Source: Erythrobacter sp. SG61-1L
Lineage (GTDB): Bacteria; Pseudomonadota; Alphaproteobacteria; Sphingomonadales; Sphingomonadaceae
Direction of reading: 5' to 3'
DNA: 64,000 bases
Assembly (NCBI RefSeq): GCF_001305965.1
Contig: NZ_JXQC01000003.1
Span: 1,302,001 to 1,366,000, forward strand
Of the stretch, positions 54,244 through 63,260 are shown in pieces (position 1 is the stretch's first letter; every line of letters begins with the position of its first letter). The translations under genes and the position numbers were made by a program. A model generated the notes under the pieces. That model worked only from the letters and a program-made list of their open reading frames with translations. It ran no database searches and had not been told where the DNA came from.

Positions 54244-54936
54244 TTGGCCGGGGACAGCGACAGCAGCAGGGATTCGGCCGGGCACCGCGCCCGCCTGCGC
54301 CAGCGCCTGCTGGAAGGCGGGGACGATGCGCTGGCCGATCACGAGGTGATCGAATACCTCCTGATGACCGCCCGCCCCCGGATCGACACCAAGCCGATCG
54401 CCAAATCGCTGATCCGGCGATTCGGATCGTTGGCTGCGGTACTCAACGCCGATGCGCGCGTTCTGGCCGAGCATCCGCAAATGGGCGAAAGTTCTGCCGC
54501 CGCTATCCGGATCGTGGCCCTCGCGGCGCGGCGCCTTGCCCGCCAGCAGGTGCGCGAACAGCCCGTGCTGGGAAGCTGGCAGGCCCTGATCGACTATCTG
54601 CGGATCGACATGGCCCATCTGACGGTGGAGCGCGTGCGAGTGCTCTACCTGAACACGCAGAACATGCTGATCCTCGACGATCATGTGGGCGACGGCTCAA
54701 TAGACGAGGCCGCGATCCATCCGCGTGAAGTGATCCGCCGCGCGCTGGACATCGGCGCCACAGCCCTGATCCTGGTCCACAACCATCCCTCCGGATCGCC
54801 CGAGCCGAGCCGGGCCGACATCCAGATCACCAACCGCATCGCGGAAGCCGGACGGCTATTGGGGATCGTGGTGCACGATCACGTCATCATCGGGCGCGAA
54901 GGGCATGTCTCGCTCAAGGCCAAGGGCCTGATCTGA
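54244..54936 (+). CDS. radC: RadC family JAB-domain protein
   Basis: A 230-residue protein with an N-terminal helix-hairpin-helix-like region (GDDALADHEVIEYLL, GSLAAVLNA) and a C-terminal JAB/MPN metal-binding domain, HNHPSGSPEPSRADIQIT. Named as a DNA-repair protein, but the repair role is disputed and the biochemical function is unknown. It probably starts at TTG with a GGGGG upstream. Confidence 0.92.
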   Translation: MAGDSDSSRDSAGHRARLRQRLLEGGDDALADHEVIEYLLMTARPRIDTKPIAKSLIRRFGSLAAVLNADARVLAEHPQMGESSAAAIRIVALAARRLARQQVREQPVLGSWQALIDYLRIDMAHLTVERVRVLYLNTQNMLILDDHVGDGSIDEAAIHPREVIRRALDIGATALILVHNHPSGSPEPSRADIQITNRIAEAGRLLGIVVHDHVIIGREGHVSLKAKGLI

Positions 54937-54952
54937 ACGGCCCGAAAGGCAG

Positions 54953-57748
54953 TCAGCTTACCGGCGCCTCGATACCGAACCTGGCATACATCGCCTTCAG
55001 GCCGGGATTGAGCCGCAGTGCCATGGCCACGTCCTTCACCCCGTCCTTGTCGCCGAGTTTCGAACGGACGATGCCGCGCATGTACAGCGAATTGGCAAAG
55101 CCCGGCTGTCCGCTGAGCGCGGCGTTAAGGTCGGTCAGCGCCTCTTCCATCCGGCCAAGCCGGAAATAGGCCATCGCCCGGCTATCGAGCACGGGGGGCG
55201 ACCAGCCGCCGCCTTCCACTGCCTTGGTACATTGGGCCAGCATCGCATCTTCACGCACCTGCCACACGCCCATGTGCCAGCACAGATTGTTCAGGACTTC
55301 GGGATCACCCGGCCGTTCCACCAGCAACTTGTCGAGCAATTGCAGGCCCTGTTCCGCCTTACCCGACATGCCCAGCAGATTCGCCTTCACCACGATTGCG
55401 GCAAAGTGGTCTTCGAAGTCGTCCTCATAGGTATCGACGAGGTCCAGCGCTTCGCCGACATCGCCGATTTCAGCCATGGCCTGCGCTTCGGCCAGCGCGT
55501 TTTCGGGCGTCGGGTCGATTTCGAATGCCTTGCGGACAGCTTCGAGCGATTCGTCCAGCCGGCCCAGCCTGGCGAGCAGATTGGCCCGGCTGAACCACGC
55601 AGCCGAAGTCGGCTCCAGCGCGATGGCCTGATCGATGTCCGCAAGCGCCCCGTCCCAGTCGAGAATGCCGCTGCGGAACAAGGCCCGGTCGAAATAGGGC
55701 CGCGCCGAATCGGGATCCTTGGCGATCAGCGCCGCATAGGCATCTTCAATCGGTGCCAGCTTCGCACGGTCCTTGTCGGACAATTCCCACTGACGCTTCG
55801 CCGTTTCAGGCGCGCGCAGGCTCAGCTTGCCGGCGGCAAAGCGCGCGGCCTTGGCCTTTTCGGCGGTCACGTCGGCAGGCGCCACTTCCATCAGCCTGGA
55901 GACGACTTCCTCGTCCACCGAGAGCGTACCCTTGTTCAGCAGAGCCTCGCGCTTGATGCGCGTTCCGGCGATTTCCATGTCCACGACTTCGCGGCCGCGC
56001 ACTTCGTAGCCCTCGCCCCCTTCGGGCAGAATCAGCTTCAGCCTGGTACGGAAGCCATAGGGTCCGGCCATCTGCACGGGAATATCGCGCCACGCCTTGC
56101 GCGCCCGGTCCGGCGCAAAGGCAAAATCGCTGGAAGGCATGGCGGGCAGATATTCGCGCGCGATCCCACGTTCGAATGTCCACATCGGCGCAGTGATGCC
56201 GGATGCGGTAATCACCGCATGGGCATTGTCCTCGTCATAGGTCACCGAATAGTCCAGCAGGCTGCCTTCGGCGACCAGCTTGTCCATCAGGTTGTCCACG
56301 AAGGCGCTCTGATAGGTCGCGTCCGGCTGCGCGACCAGCGAACGGATCATCGCGCCCAGCCCTCCGGTCAGTTCGATCCGCGCGGAATAGAGCGACGGAA
56401 GATCCACCCCGGCGGATTGATCCAGCGTGAGGTCCAGCGTCCGGTCAGGCGTGGTCAGGGGCCGCTGCACCATCGCCACCAGGTCGGAACCCTTGGGGTC
56501 GATCGGCAGGGCATAGCGGAAGGGGGGAACCTCCCCGATATTGGAAAGCCTCGTTCCCGAAGCAGTGCCGTCCAGCCAGTAATCCTCACCCTCAATCGTG
56601 GCGCGCACGATCATGTGATCGAAGTCGGCAGGCATGGGCAGCAGATCGGGCGCCGCATCGCCCGACGTGCTGTGGACCACCACCACCTCGGCCGAAATGC
56701 CCATCCGGCGCAACATCGCCAGCAACAGCAAAGACTTGGCCTTGCAGTCGCCATAACGCAGTTGCCACGTCTCTTCCGGCTTCTGCGGCAGGTAATTCCC
56801 GCCATCGAGGCCATTGGCGAGATAGCTCACATCATCCTGCACGATGCGCAACGCGGCTGCAGCGCGTTCCAGTGGATCACGCGTCTTCTTCATGATCGCG
56901 TCGGTCTTCGCCGCGATCTCGCCCTTGGGGTCAATCGAACCTTCAGTGGTAAAATGCGGGGCCAGTGTTTTCGAAACGTCCTGCCAACCGGAAAAGCTGC
57001 CTATCTGCAGCAAGGGCGGGCGGCGGAAGCGCAGGGGCGCATCGGCCGGCACTTCGTCCATTTCCGCCAGCGGCAGTTCGATGTCGAGCACCTTGTAGCC
57101 TCCGGCTTCCACCGGCTCCACATCCTGCACCCCCGGGCCAGCACGCCATTGCACAGCCTCATCCTGTGGCCAGGACACCCGCACCCGGCTGTGCCCCACC
57201 TGAAGAGGCGCCACCGGCAGGCTGTCGATTGACTGGACCTTGTTGCCCAGCGCCTGATCGGCCTGCACCGTGGTGTAGGCCACGCGCAGCACATCGCCCA
57301 CGCGCAGGCCCGGCACGGCCAGAGTGGCCGTGAGCACCCCGTTGATCGAGCGCTGTTCCAGTTGAGCCTCGCGCCGCAATACGGTGAAGCGCGCGCCCTG
57401 TGCCAGCACGTCCACCACTTCGCCGCCGCGCACTATCTCTACGCGGTTGACGATGAGATCGCCCTTGTCGGGAATCCACGATGCCGAAAGCGTACCCGCG
57501 CTGGCGAGCGAATCGGGGCTGTCGATGCGGAAGGCGAAATCGCGGTAGTCCCACACTTTCGCACCATCGAGCCGCTTCTGTACGTCAGCCAGCAGGATCG
57601 CGGGGCCGCCGGCCATGTCTGCATCGGTCAGCGCAATCGGTTCGACCCAGGCGGGCGCGGCCTGATAAAGCGGGTCTTCCCCTGCCAGCACGGGGGCTGC
57701 GCTGCACAACAGAACCGTAATCAGGCCGAACCGGCTCGCGCGTGACAT
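54953..57748 (-). CDS. DUF3857-transglutaminase-TPR exported protein
   Basis: A 931-residue protein with a signal peptide (ITVLLCSAAPVLAGE). A DUF3857 domain (about residues 50-230) is followed by a transglutaminase-like domain whose triad is visible: Cys in YGDCKAKSLLLLAML, His in DFDHMIVRA and Asp in YWLDGT. A beta-rich middle and TPR repeats follow from about residue 640 (ARPYFDRALFRSG, AWFSRANLLARLG, MAYFRLGRMEEALTDL). Such proteins are common in Sphingomonadales and Bacteroidota without known substrates. The ATG at 57748 has GGGGAGA upstream. Confidence 0.88.
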   Translation of the reverse strand: MSRASRFGLITVLLCSAAPVLAGEDPLYQAAPAWVEPIALTDADMAGGPAILLADVQKRLDGAKVWDYRDFAFRIDSPDSLASAGTLSASWIPDKGDLIVNRVEIVRGGEVVDVLAQGARFTVLRREAQLEQRSINGVLTATLAVPGLRVGDVLRVAYTTVQADQALGNKVQSIDSLPVAPLQVGHSRVRVSWPQDEAVQWRAGPGVQDVEPVEAGGYKVLDIELPLAEMDEVPADAPLRFRRPPLLQIGSFSGWQDVSKTLAPHFTTEGSIDPKGEIAAKTDAIMKKTRDPLERAAAALRIVQDDVSYLANGLDGGNYLPQKPEETWQLRYGDCKAKSLLLLAMLRRMGISAEVVVVHSTSGDAAPDLLPMPADFDHMIVRATIEGEDYWLDGTASGTRLSNIGEVPPFRYALPIDPKGSDLVAMVQRPLTTPDRTLDLTLDQSAGVDLPSLYSARIELTGGLGAMIRSLVAQPDATYQSAFVDNLMDKLVAEGSLLDYSVTYDEDNAHAVITASGITAPMWTFERGIAREYLPAMPSSDFAFAPDRARKAWRDIPVQMAGPYGFRTRLKLILPEGGEGYEVRGREVVDMEIAGTRIKREALLNKGTLSVDEEVVSRLMEVAPADVTAEKAKAARFAAGKLSLRAPETAKRQWELSDKDRAKLAPIEDAYAALIAKDPDSARPYFDRALFRSGILDWDGALADIDQAIALEPTSAAWFSRANLLARLGRLDESLEAVRKAFEIDPTPENALAEAQAMAEIGDVGEALDLVDTYEDDFEDHFAAIVVKANLLGMSGKAEQGLQLLDKLLVERPGDPEVLNNLCWHMGVWQVREDAMLAQCTKAVEGGGWSPPVLDSRAMAYFRLGRMEEALTDLNAALSGQPGFANSLYMRGIVRSKLGDKDGVKDVAMALRLNPGLKAMYARFGIEAPVS

Positions 57749-57929
57749 ATATTCTCCCCGTTTCGCCCCGCAGGGCGTTCCTGCACGATTCTGGCAGAGC
57801 ACCAGCCGCTCCGCAATCGCAAGCTGGTGCGGATCGGTGCTGAGCGCGCAACGGCCCAGACTTGCCAAATCGGGGCACTGCGCCTAGCCGCCCGGGCAAG
57901 AGTTTCACAGTCAAAGCCCGGAGTTGTCC

Positions 57930-59240
57930 ATGGTCCCCCGTTACGCCCGCCCCGCAATGGTCGCGATCTGGGAGCCGGAAGCGAAGTTCCGCATCTGGTT
58001 CGAAATCGAAGCCCATGCGACCGAGAAGCTGGGCGAACTGGGCGTCGTGCCCGCCAGCGCCGCCAAGGCACTGTGGGATTGGTGGGCCACCAACCCGGCC
58101 ATCGACGTTGCCGCCATCGACGCGATCGAGGCCGTCACCAAGCATGACGTGATCGCTTTCCTCACCTGGGTGGCGGAACAGGTGGGCGACGAAGCCCGCT
58201 TCATGCACCAGGGCATGACCAGCTCCGACGTGCTGGACACCACCCTTGCCTTGCAGCTTGCCCGCGCTTCCGACCTGCTGCTGGCCGATCTCGACGAATT
58301 GCTGGCCGCGCTCAAGCGCCGCGCTGAAGAACACAAGTATACGCCCACCATCGGCCGCAGCCACGGCATCCATGCCGAGCCGACCACCTTCGGCCTCAAG
58401 CTGGCGCAGGCCTATGCCGAGTTCGACCGCTGCCGCGCCCGCCTCGTGGCCGCGCGTGAGGAAATCGCCACCTGCGCCATTTCCGGTGCGGTCGGCACTT
58501 TCGCCAATATCGATCCGTCGGTGGAAGAACATGTCGCCGCCAAGCTGGGCCTCAAGCCGGAAACGATCTCCACTCAGGTGATCCCGCGCGACCGGCATGC
58601 GATGTTCTTCTCGGTGCTGGCCGTGATCGCCAGCTCGATCGAGCGCCTTGCCGTGGAAATCCGCCACCTGCAGCGCACCGAAGTGCTGGAGGCGGAAGAA
58701 TATTTCTCGCCCGGCCAGAAGGGTTCCAGCGCGATGCCGCACAAGCGCAATCCGGTGCTCACCGAAAACCTTACCGGGCAGGCGCGCATGATCCGTTCCT
58801 ATGCCATGCCGGCGCTGGAAAACGTTGCCCTGTGGCACGAGCGGGACATCTCCCACTCTTCTGTCGAACGTTACATCGGCCCGGACGCAACCATCGCGCT
58901 CGATTTCTCGCTCGCCCGCCTCACCGGCGTGGTCGACAAGCTGCTGATCTACCCCGAGCGGATGCAGAAGAATCTCGACCGGATGGGCGGCCTCGTCCAC
59001 TCGCAGCGTGTGCTGCTGGCTCTGACGCAGGCCGGGATCAGCCGCGAGGATGCCTATGCCCTCGTCCAGCGCAATGCGATGAAGGTGTGGGAATCGGACG
59101 GCGCGCTGTCGCTGCTGGAACTGCTCAAGGCCGATCCGCAGGTCGCCGCCGCGTTGACGCCCGCGCAGCTCGAAGAGAAATTCGACCTCGGCTATCACTT
59201 CGCGCAGGTGGACAAGCTGTTCGAACGCGTCTTCGGCTGA
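57930..59240 (+). CDS. purB: Adenylosuccinate lyase
   Basis: A 436-residue fumarase-superfamily enzyme. It shows TSSDVLDTTLALQ, GRSHGIHAEPTTFG, the signature GSSAMPHKRNPV and EERISHSSVERY-like HERDISHSSVERYIGPD. It acts twice in purine synthesis, releasing fumarate. The ATG at 57930 has GGAG upstream. It is divergent from the transglutaminase-like gene across a 180-base gap. Confidence 0.96.
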   Translation: MVPRYARPAMVAIWEPEAKFRIWFEIEAHATEKLGELGVVPASAAKALWDWWATNPAIDVAAIDAIEAVTKHDVIAFLTWVAEQVGDEARFMHQGMTSSDVLDTTLALQLARASDLLLADLDELLAALKRRAEEHKYTPTIGRSHGIHAEPTTFGLKLAQAYAEFDRCRARLVAAREEIATCAISGAVGTFANIDPSVEEHVAAKLGLKPETISTQVIPRDRHAMFFSVLAVIASSIERLAVEIRHLQRTEVLEAEEYFSPGQKGSSAMPHKRNPVLTENLTGQARMIRSYAMPALENVALWHERDISHSSVERYIGPDATIALDFSLARLTGVVDKLLIYPERMQKNLDRMGGLVHSQRVLLALTQAGISREDAYALVQRNAMKVWESDGALSLLELLKADPQVAAALTPAQLEEKFDLGYHFAQVDKLFERVFG

Positions 59241-59330
59241 GGTTGCGGCTTTCCTTCGCAGGCGATCCCGCCTAGCCTCCGCCCCGAACAAAGGGTCAGG
59301 CCAAGAGCCAAGGAATAGGAGACCGCGGAC

Positions 59331-59648
59331 ATGAACATCATCCGCACGATCATCTGGGTCGTGGTAGCGATCATCCTGCTGGTCTTCACCGTAAACAACT
59401 GGAAGGTTGTGGAAGTGAAGATCTGGGAAGACATCCTGATCGAAACGAAGCTGCCGGTTCTGGTGATCATTTCCTTCCTGGTGGGGTTCCTGCCGCTGTG
59501 GCTGCTGCATCGCGGCACACGCTGGCAGTTGCGCCGCCGGATCACTTCGCTGGAAACCGCCGTGCGCAACGCGGTGACGGCAAACACTTCCAAGGGCGAC
59601 GATCCCGCCGATCCCGCCCCCGAAAATACCGGCTTCAAGCCGGAGTGA
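59331..59648 (+). CDS. LapA-domain membrane protein
   Basis: A 105-residue protein with two membrane helices (IIWVVVAIILLVFTVNN and LPVLVIISFLVGFLPLWLLH) and a cytoplasmic tail that looks coiled, then acidic and disordered. The pattern is that of the lipopolysaccharide assembly protein A domain family. It lies 17 bases before pyrF, as LapA-domain genes often do. Confidence 0.85.
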   Translation: MNIIRTIIWVVVAIILLVFTVNNWKVVEVKIWEDILIETKLPVLVIISFLVGFLPLWLLHRGTRWQLRRRITSLETAVRNAVTANTSKGDDPADPAPENTGFKPE

Positions 59649-59665
59649 ACTGACGAGAGGCCCCT

Positions 59666-60340
59666 TTGAGCAATCCAGTCTATCTTGCACTCGACCTGCC
59701 ACAACTCGATGCCGCGAAGGCGCTGGCCGAGCGGGTGAAATCCCATATTGGCGGGCTGAAGCTGGGGCTGGAATTCTTCTGTGCGCATGGCCATCACGGC
59801 GTGCACGAACTGGCTCATGTCGGCCTGCCGATCTTCCTCGATCTCAAGCTGCATGACATCCCGAACACTGTGGCGGGCGCGATGCAGGCCATTCACGTGC
59901 TGGAACCGGCCATCGTCACCATCCATGCCAGCGGCGGACGCGCGATGATGGAAGATGCCAAGGCCGCGGCGGGCGAGAACACGAAAGTCGTGGCCGTCAC
60001 CATGCTCACCAGCCTCGACGAGAACGACCTGATGCGCACCGGCGTATCCGGCACCCCGCACGATCAGGTGATGCGCCTGGCAGAACTGGCGGAAAAGGCC
60101 GGGCTGGACGGGATTGTCTGCTCCGGCCAGGAAGTCGGCTCGGTCCATAAACAGTGGAAAAACGGCTTCTTCGTAGTCCCCGGCCTGCGCCTGCCCGATG
60201 GCCACAAGGGCGACCAGAAGCGCATCGTCACCCCGCGCGAGGCGCGCGACGACGGCGCCAGCGTGCTGGTGGTCGGCCGGCCGATCAGCCGCGCGGAAGA
60301 TCCGGTGGAAGCCGCGCGGGCGATTGAAGCGACGCTTTAA
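59666..60340 (+). CDS. pyrF: Orotidine 5'-phosphate decarboxylase
   Basis: A 224-residue TIM-barrel enzyme starting at TTG, preceded by GAGAGG. The catalytic motif FLDLKLHDIPNTV, GLDGIVCSGQEV, VPGLRLPD and VVGRPISRAEDP are conserved. It makes UMP. Confidence 0.95.
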   Translation: MSNPVYLALDLPQLDAAKALAERVKSHIGGLKLGLEFFCAHGHHGVHELAHVGLPIFLDLKLHDIPNTVAGAMQAIHVLEPAIVTIHASGGRAMMEDAKAAAGENTKVVAVTMLTSLDENDLMRTGVSGTPHDQVMRLAELAEKAGLDGIVCSGQEVGSVHKQWKNGFFVVPGLRLPDGHKGDQKRIVTPREARDDGASVLVVGRPISRAEDPVEAARAIEATL

Positions 60341-60360
60341 GGACCCTGACGCAGCCTGCC

Positions 60361-60825
60361 TTACCAGAAACCCAAACGCACTTTTTCTACGATGCGCCAA
60401 TCCGAGCCGCTGCGCCTGAAAGCATAGGCCCCGATTACACCCCTTGGGGAACTATAGGAGACGAAGGCGAAAGTGTCGGCGTAGACCGGCGCGTTCACCC
60501 TTGTCGAGCAACTGGCGAGTGAACCCGAACCGAAAAGCCGGGGCTCCGGATATGGCGTTTCTTGCCATGGCTGGGCCCGGCTTGCCGCTGCCTCCCGCGC
60601 TTCGGGATTTTCGAACGACCCCGGATTCAACATGGCAGGCGGCCCGCTTTCGTCCGTCACAAAGATTTTTGTCTGGCCGACGAGGAGGCAATTACCGAAC
60701 GGCGCGACTTCCGAGACGACGCGATCAACGAGTGTGTCACCGGTCCGTGGACTGCAACCTGAAACTAATATTCCAAAGGCGATCAGGAGCGACCGTCTCA
60801 CAGGTTTAAGGCTCGCAAATCGCAT
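60361..60825 (-). CDS. Putative lipoprotein of unknown function
   Basis: A 154-residue protein. A basic, hydrophobic N-terminus ends in a lipobox-like VSGC at about residue 24. The mature part is polar, with two further cysteines (GNCLLVG and ASCSTR) and a C-terminal beta-rich end (SDWRIVEKVRLGFW). A GTG at 60849 overlapping the previous stop is an alternative start. Probably cotranscribed with the DUF4019 protein. No family recognised. Confidence 0.7.
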   Translation of the reverse strand: MRFASLKPVRRSLLIAFGILVSGCSPRTGDTLVDRVVSEVAPFGNCLLVGQTKIFVTDESGPPAMLNPGSFENPEAREAAASRAQPWQETPYPEPRLFGSGSLASCSTRVNAPVYADTFAFVSYSSPRGVIGAYAFRRSGSDWRIVEKVRLGFW

Positions 60826-60845
60826 GGCCCCAAATCCGCGCACCC

Positions 60846-61265
60846 TCAATTATAGATCAGCGCATCGGAATTGATGTTGTAGCCCAGCAGCTTCAGCCCC
60901 TCGCCCTCCTTCACGAAGGTGAAGGTCTCGATCCCATCGCCTTTCTCAAAGCTGGTCTTGGTATTGATCACCACGGTGGAGACGCCGTTATTCGTATTGG
61001 CCTGCCACCCGGATTGCTCGCTCGATTTCACCGCGCCCAGCTTGGTGCGAATGGCCACCAGCAGTCGCTCGAAGTCCTTTTCGGTTGTGACCTTGCGGAA
61101 CTCTCGCGAGGTGGTGCGCCAGATCGCCGGATAATCCTGCTTGTCGTACTGGGAGTGGAAGCTCTCAACTTCCTGCCCGGCAAGCTCCATATTTTCCTTC
61201 ACGCCGCATGCCGCGGCCAGCAGAGCCAGCGATAAGGCAAACGCCAGGCGCAATCTTGCAGCCAT
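60846..61265 (-). CDS. DUF4019-like putative lipoprotein
   Basis: A 139-residue protein with signal sequence and lipobox LAAAC. The mature part has FHSQYDKQDYPAIWRTTSREF, FERLLVAIRTKLGAV and a C-terminal beta region (KLLGYNINSDALIYN), the pattern I associate with DUF4019/DUF3887-type small lipoproteins. The ATG at 61265 has GGGGGAAG upstream. It is divergent from trpF across 57 bases. Confidence 0.75.
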   Translation of the reverse strand: MAARLRLAFALSLALLAAACGVKENMELAGQEVESFHSQYDKQDYPAIWRTTSREFRKVTTEKDFERLLVAIRTKLGAVKSSEQSGWQANTNNGVSTVVINTKTSFEKGDGIETFTFVKEGEGLKLLGYNINSDALIYN

Positions 61266-61322
61266 TCTTTCTTCCCCCCACCTGTGCAATAGGCACAGCG
61301 AGAGTTCCAAAACGGGCCGATA

Positions 61323-61964
61323 ATGACAAGAGTTTCAATCAAGATATGTGGAATCACTACGCCGCAGACGCTGGAGGCGACCATCGCCGCGCGTGCGGAC
61401 TATGTAGGGTTCAATTTCTATCCACCCTCACCGCGGTTCCTGCCGCTGGCAGATGCGGCAAAGCTGGGCGCGCTGGCCGGTAGCAGCATCTCCAAGGTCG
61501 GCCTGTTCGTGGATGCGGACGACCATACGATTGCCGAGGCGGCGGCGGCCGGGAAGATAGACATTCTCCAGCTTCACGGCGCCGAAACGCCAGAACGCGT
61601 GGCGGAAGTGAAGACCCGTTTTGGCCTGCCCGTGTGGAAGGTTCTTCCCGTGGCGGCCGGACGGGATGTCGGCATGGCCACCGCCTATCGCGACGTGGCG
61701 GACTTCATTCTGTTCGATGCCAAGACGCCCAAGGGCGCCCTGCCGGGCGGCATGGGGCTGGCCTTCGACTGGTCGTTGCTCGCGCTCTATCGTGGGCCGA
61801 CGCCGTGGGGGCTGGCGGGCGGTCTTAACCCGCTCAATGTCGGTGAAGCGATCTGCACCACCCATGCGCCGCTGGTCGACACGTCCTCCGGTGTGGAAAG
61901 CGCACCGGGAGTGAAGGACGCAGAGAAAATCGCGGCTTTCTGCAAGGCCGCGCGGGCGGCCTGA
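61323..61964 (+). CDS. trpF: Phosphoribosylanthranilate isomerase
   Basis: A 213-residue TIM-barrel. The catalytic Cys is in KICGITTPQ and the acid in FILFDAKTPKGA; YVGFNFYPPSPRFL and AGGLNPLNVGEA are conserved. Third step of tryptophan synthesis. It points toward trpB, but two leftward genes lie between them. Confidence 0.95.
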   Translation: MTRVSIKICGITTPQTLEATIAARADYVGFNFYPPSPRFLPLADAAKLGALAGSSISKVGLFVDADDHTIAEAAAAGKIDILQLHGAETPERVAEVKTRFGLPVWKVLPVAAGRDVGMATAYRDVADFILFDAKTPKGALPGGMGLAFDWSLLALYRGPTPWGLAGGLNPLNVGEAICTTHAPLVDTSSGVESAPGVKDAEKIAAFCKAARAA

Positions 61965-61991
61965 GGGGAACGGAAAACTCCCTCGCGCAAA

Positions 61992-62030
61992 TGAAAAGGG
62001 CGGCCCGTTACCGGACCGCCCTTCCCTATT
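61992..62030. terminator. Bidirectional terminator between trpF and the first barrel gene
   Basis: AAGGGCGG-CCG pairs with CGG-CCGCCCTT (about 61996-62023). Rightwards it is followed by CCCTATTT, leftwards by TTTTCATTT. It can end both trpF and the convergent barrel gene. Confidence 0.8.
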
Positions 62031-62049
62031 TAGAACCGGTTGACCCGGA

Positions 62050-62505
62050 TCAGAACTTCACGCCAACGCCGACGCCGACCGTGTCGGTGTCAGTGAAATC
62101 GCTGAAGTTGTGACGGTAGTAGACCTTGCCGTAGAGGCTCTTGCCGAACATCTGTTCAACGCCCGCGCCAAGGTGCGGGGTGTCTTCGCCGTCAGTGATG
62201 GTGTAGCCGCCATCGACGTAGAGCTTGGTGGCTTCCGAAGCCTTCACGCCCAGACGGCCGGTGAAGCCCACGCCGATGTCGGCGCCGCCTGCCAGAGCCT
62301 TGTCGGCGGACACTTCGACACCCGCGAAGGCGGTGCTGCCGAGGTCGAAATCGTAGCCCGCGGCAATGCCGGCGGTCGCTTCTTCATCGCCGCCGCCCCA
62401 GATCACGCCACCGCGCGCTTCGACGCGTGCTTCGTTGGCGAAAGCAGGCGAAGCCACAGCAGCAGAGGCTGCAACGGCAGCCAGGGTGAGAACAACACGA
62501 CGCAT
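62050..62505 (-). CDS. Small outer-membrane beta-barrel protein, paralogue A
   Basis: A 151-residue protein with a signal peptide (ending ASPAFANE). The mature 125 residues alternate polar and hydrophobic residues in strands (TGRLGVKASEATKLYVDGGYT, YGKVYYRHNF) and end in a C-terminal Phe (GVGVKF), the signal for outer-membrane insertion. About eight strands are likely, as in OmpX/OmpW-sized barrels. It shares AGYD, AFAG and EVSADK motifs with the next gene. Function unknown. Confidence 0.8.
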   Translation of the reverse strand: MRRVVLTLAAVAASAAVASPAFANEARVEARGGVIWGGGDEEATAGIAAGYDFDLGSTAFAGVEVSADKALAGGADIGVGFTGRLGVKASEATKLYVDGGYTITDGEDTPHLGAGVEQMFGKSLYGKVYYRHNFSDFTDTDTVGVGVGVKF

Positions 62506-62614
62506 AGGTAATCTCCTTCAATTCAGCCCCTCGCAAGGGACGAGCCGGTAGCTAGGAACCGCATCCTGTCGCCCAAATGAACTTGGCGTTCAGATATTCC
62601 ATCGTGTCAGAATC

Positions 62615-62634
62615 ATGTTGCACTTACGCAACAT
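62615..62634. promoter_or_regulatory. Inverted repeat upstream of paralogue A
   Basis: ATGTTGC (62615-62621) and GCAACAT (62628-62634) form a perfect seven-base inverted repeat with a six-base spacer, about 110 bases upstream of the start. Size fits a dimeric regulator site. A related GTTGC repeat precedes paralogue B. Confidence 0.5.
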
Positions 62635-62711
62635 ATTCATTCATCCGCGCGTAATGTTATGAGGTTCTGGCCGGCAGCCGCGTCCGCGCGCGCCTCCCTC
62701 GCGCGCATGAA

Positions 62712-62744
62712 AAAAGGGGCGGCCTTTTCAGGCCACCCCTTCTT
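62712..62744 (-). terminator. Terminator after paralogue B
   Basis: AAGGGGTGGCC pairs with GGCCGCCCCTT (one mismatch) around a short loop. Reading leftwards it ends in six T. It lies about 27 bases after the stop of paralogue B. Confidence 0.85.
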
Positions 62745-62768
62745 GAAAGCTTCGAAATCCCGATGGGA

Positions 62769-63260
62769 TCAGAAGTTCATGCCGACGCCGAACAGCGCGG
62801 TTTCGTAGGTGCCGCCATTGCTTTCAGCCATGATGTGGCGGAATTCGCCCTTGGCGTAGAAGTTGCCGGTGATGCCCTGCTGCAGGCCCAGGCCGACGTT
62901 CCATGCGCCGGTGCAAGCGTCGCACGGTTCGCTGTTCCAGCCGCCGGTGACGTAGAACTTGCCGGTTTCGTTGGTCTTGAGGCCAAGGCGGCCCGAAACG
63001 CCGAAGGAAACCTTGGTGCCGTCGGTCAGGATCTTGTCGGCCGAAACTTCAGCGCCGGCGAAAGCGAGATCGCCCAGGGCGAGGTCATAGCCAGCGGCAA
63101 CGCCGAGCGTCGCATCGTCAAAGCCCTGGCCCCAGAAGTAACCGGCGCGGCCTTCCACGCGGATTTCATTCGCATTGGCAGCTTCGTCCTGAGCGAAAGC
63201 GGGAGTTGCCAGAACGGCCGACGCCAGACCGAAAGCGGCGGCAAACGCAAACTTGTTCAT
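62769..63260 (-). CDS. Small outer-membrane beta-barrel protein, paralogue B
   Basis: A 163-residue protein with a signal peptide (ending TPAFAQ). It shows the same strand pattern and the same [16 protein letters not shown] and [15 protein letters not shown] blocks as paralogue A, and ends in Phe (FGVGMNF). It differs by a cysteine pair CDAC in a probable surface loop. The ATG at 63260 is preceded by AAGGAG. Tandem duplication with divergence is evident. Function unknown. Confidence 0.8.
   Translation of the reverse strand: MNKFAFAAAFGLASAVLATPAFAQDEAANANEIRVEGRAGYFWGQGFDDATLGVAAGYDLALGDLAFAGAEVSADKILTDGTKVSFGVSGRLGLKTNETGKFYVTGGWNSEPCDACTGAWNVGLGLQQGITGNFYAKGEFRHIMAESNGGTYETALFGVGMNF

Larger units (their letters stand above)
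62506..62768. other. Region between the two barrel genes
   Basis: No gene. It contains the promoter region of paralogue A (leftward), with an inverted repeat at 62615-62634 and an AT-rich stretch at about 62590-62665, followed by the terminator of paralogue B. Confidence 0.6.
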
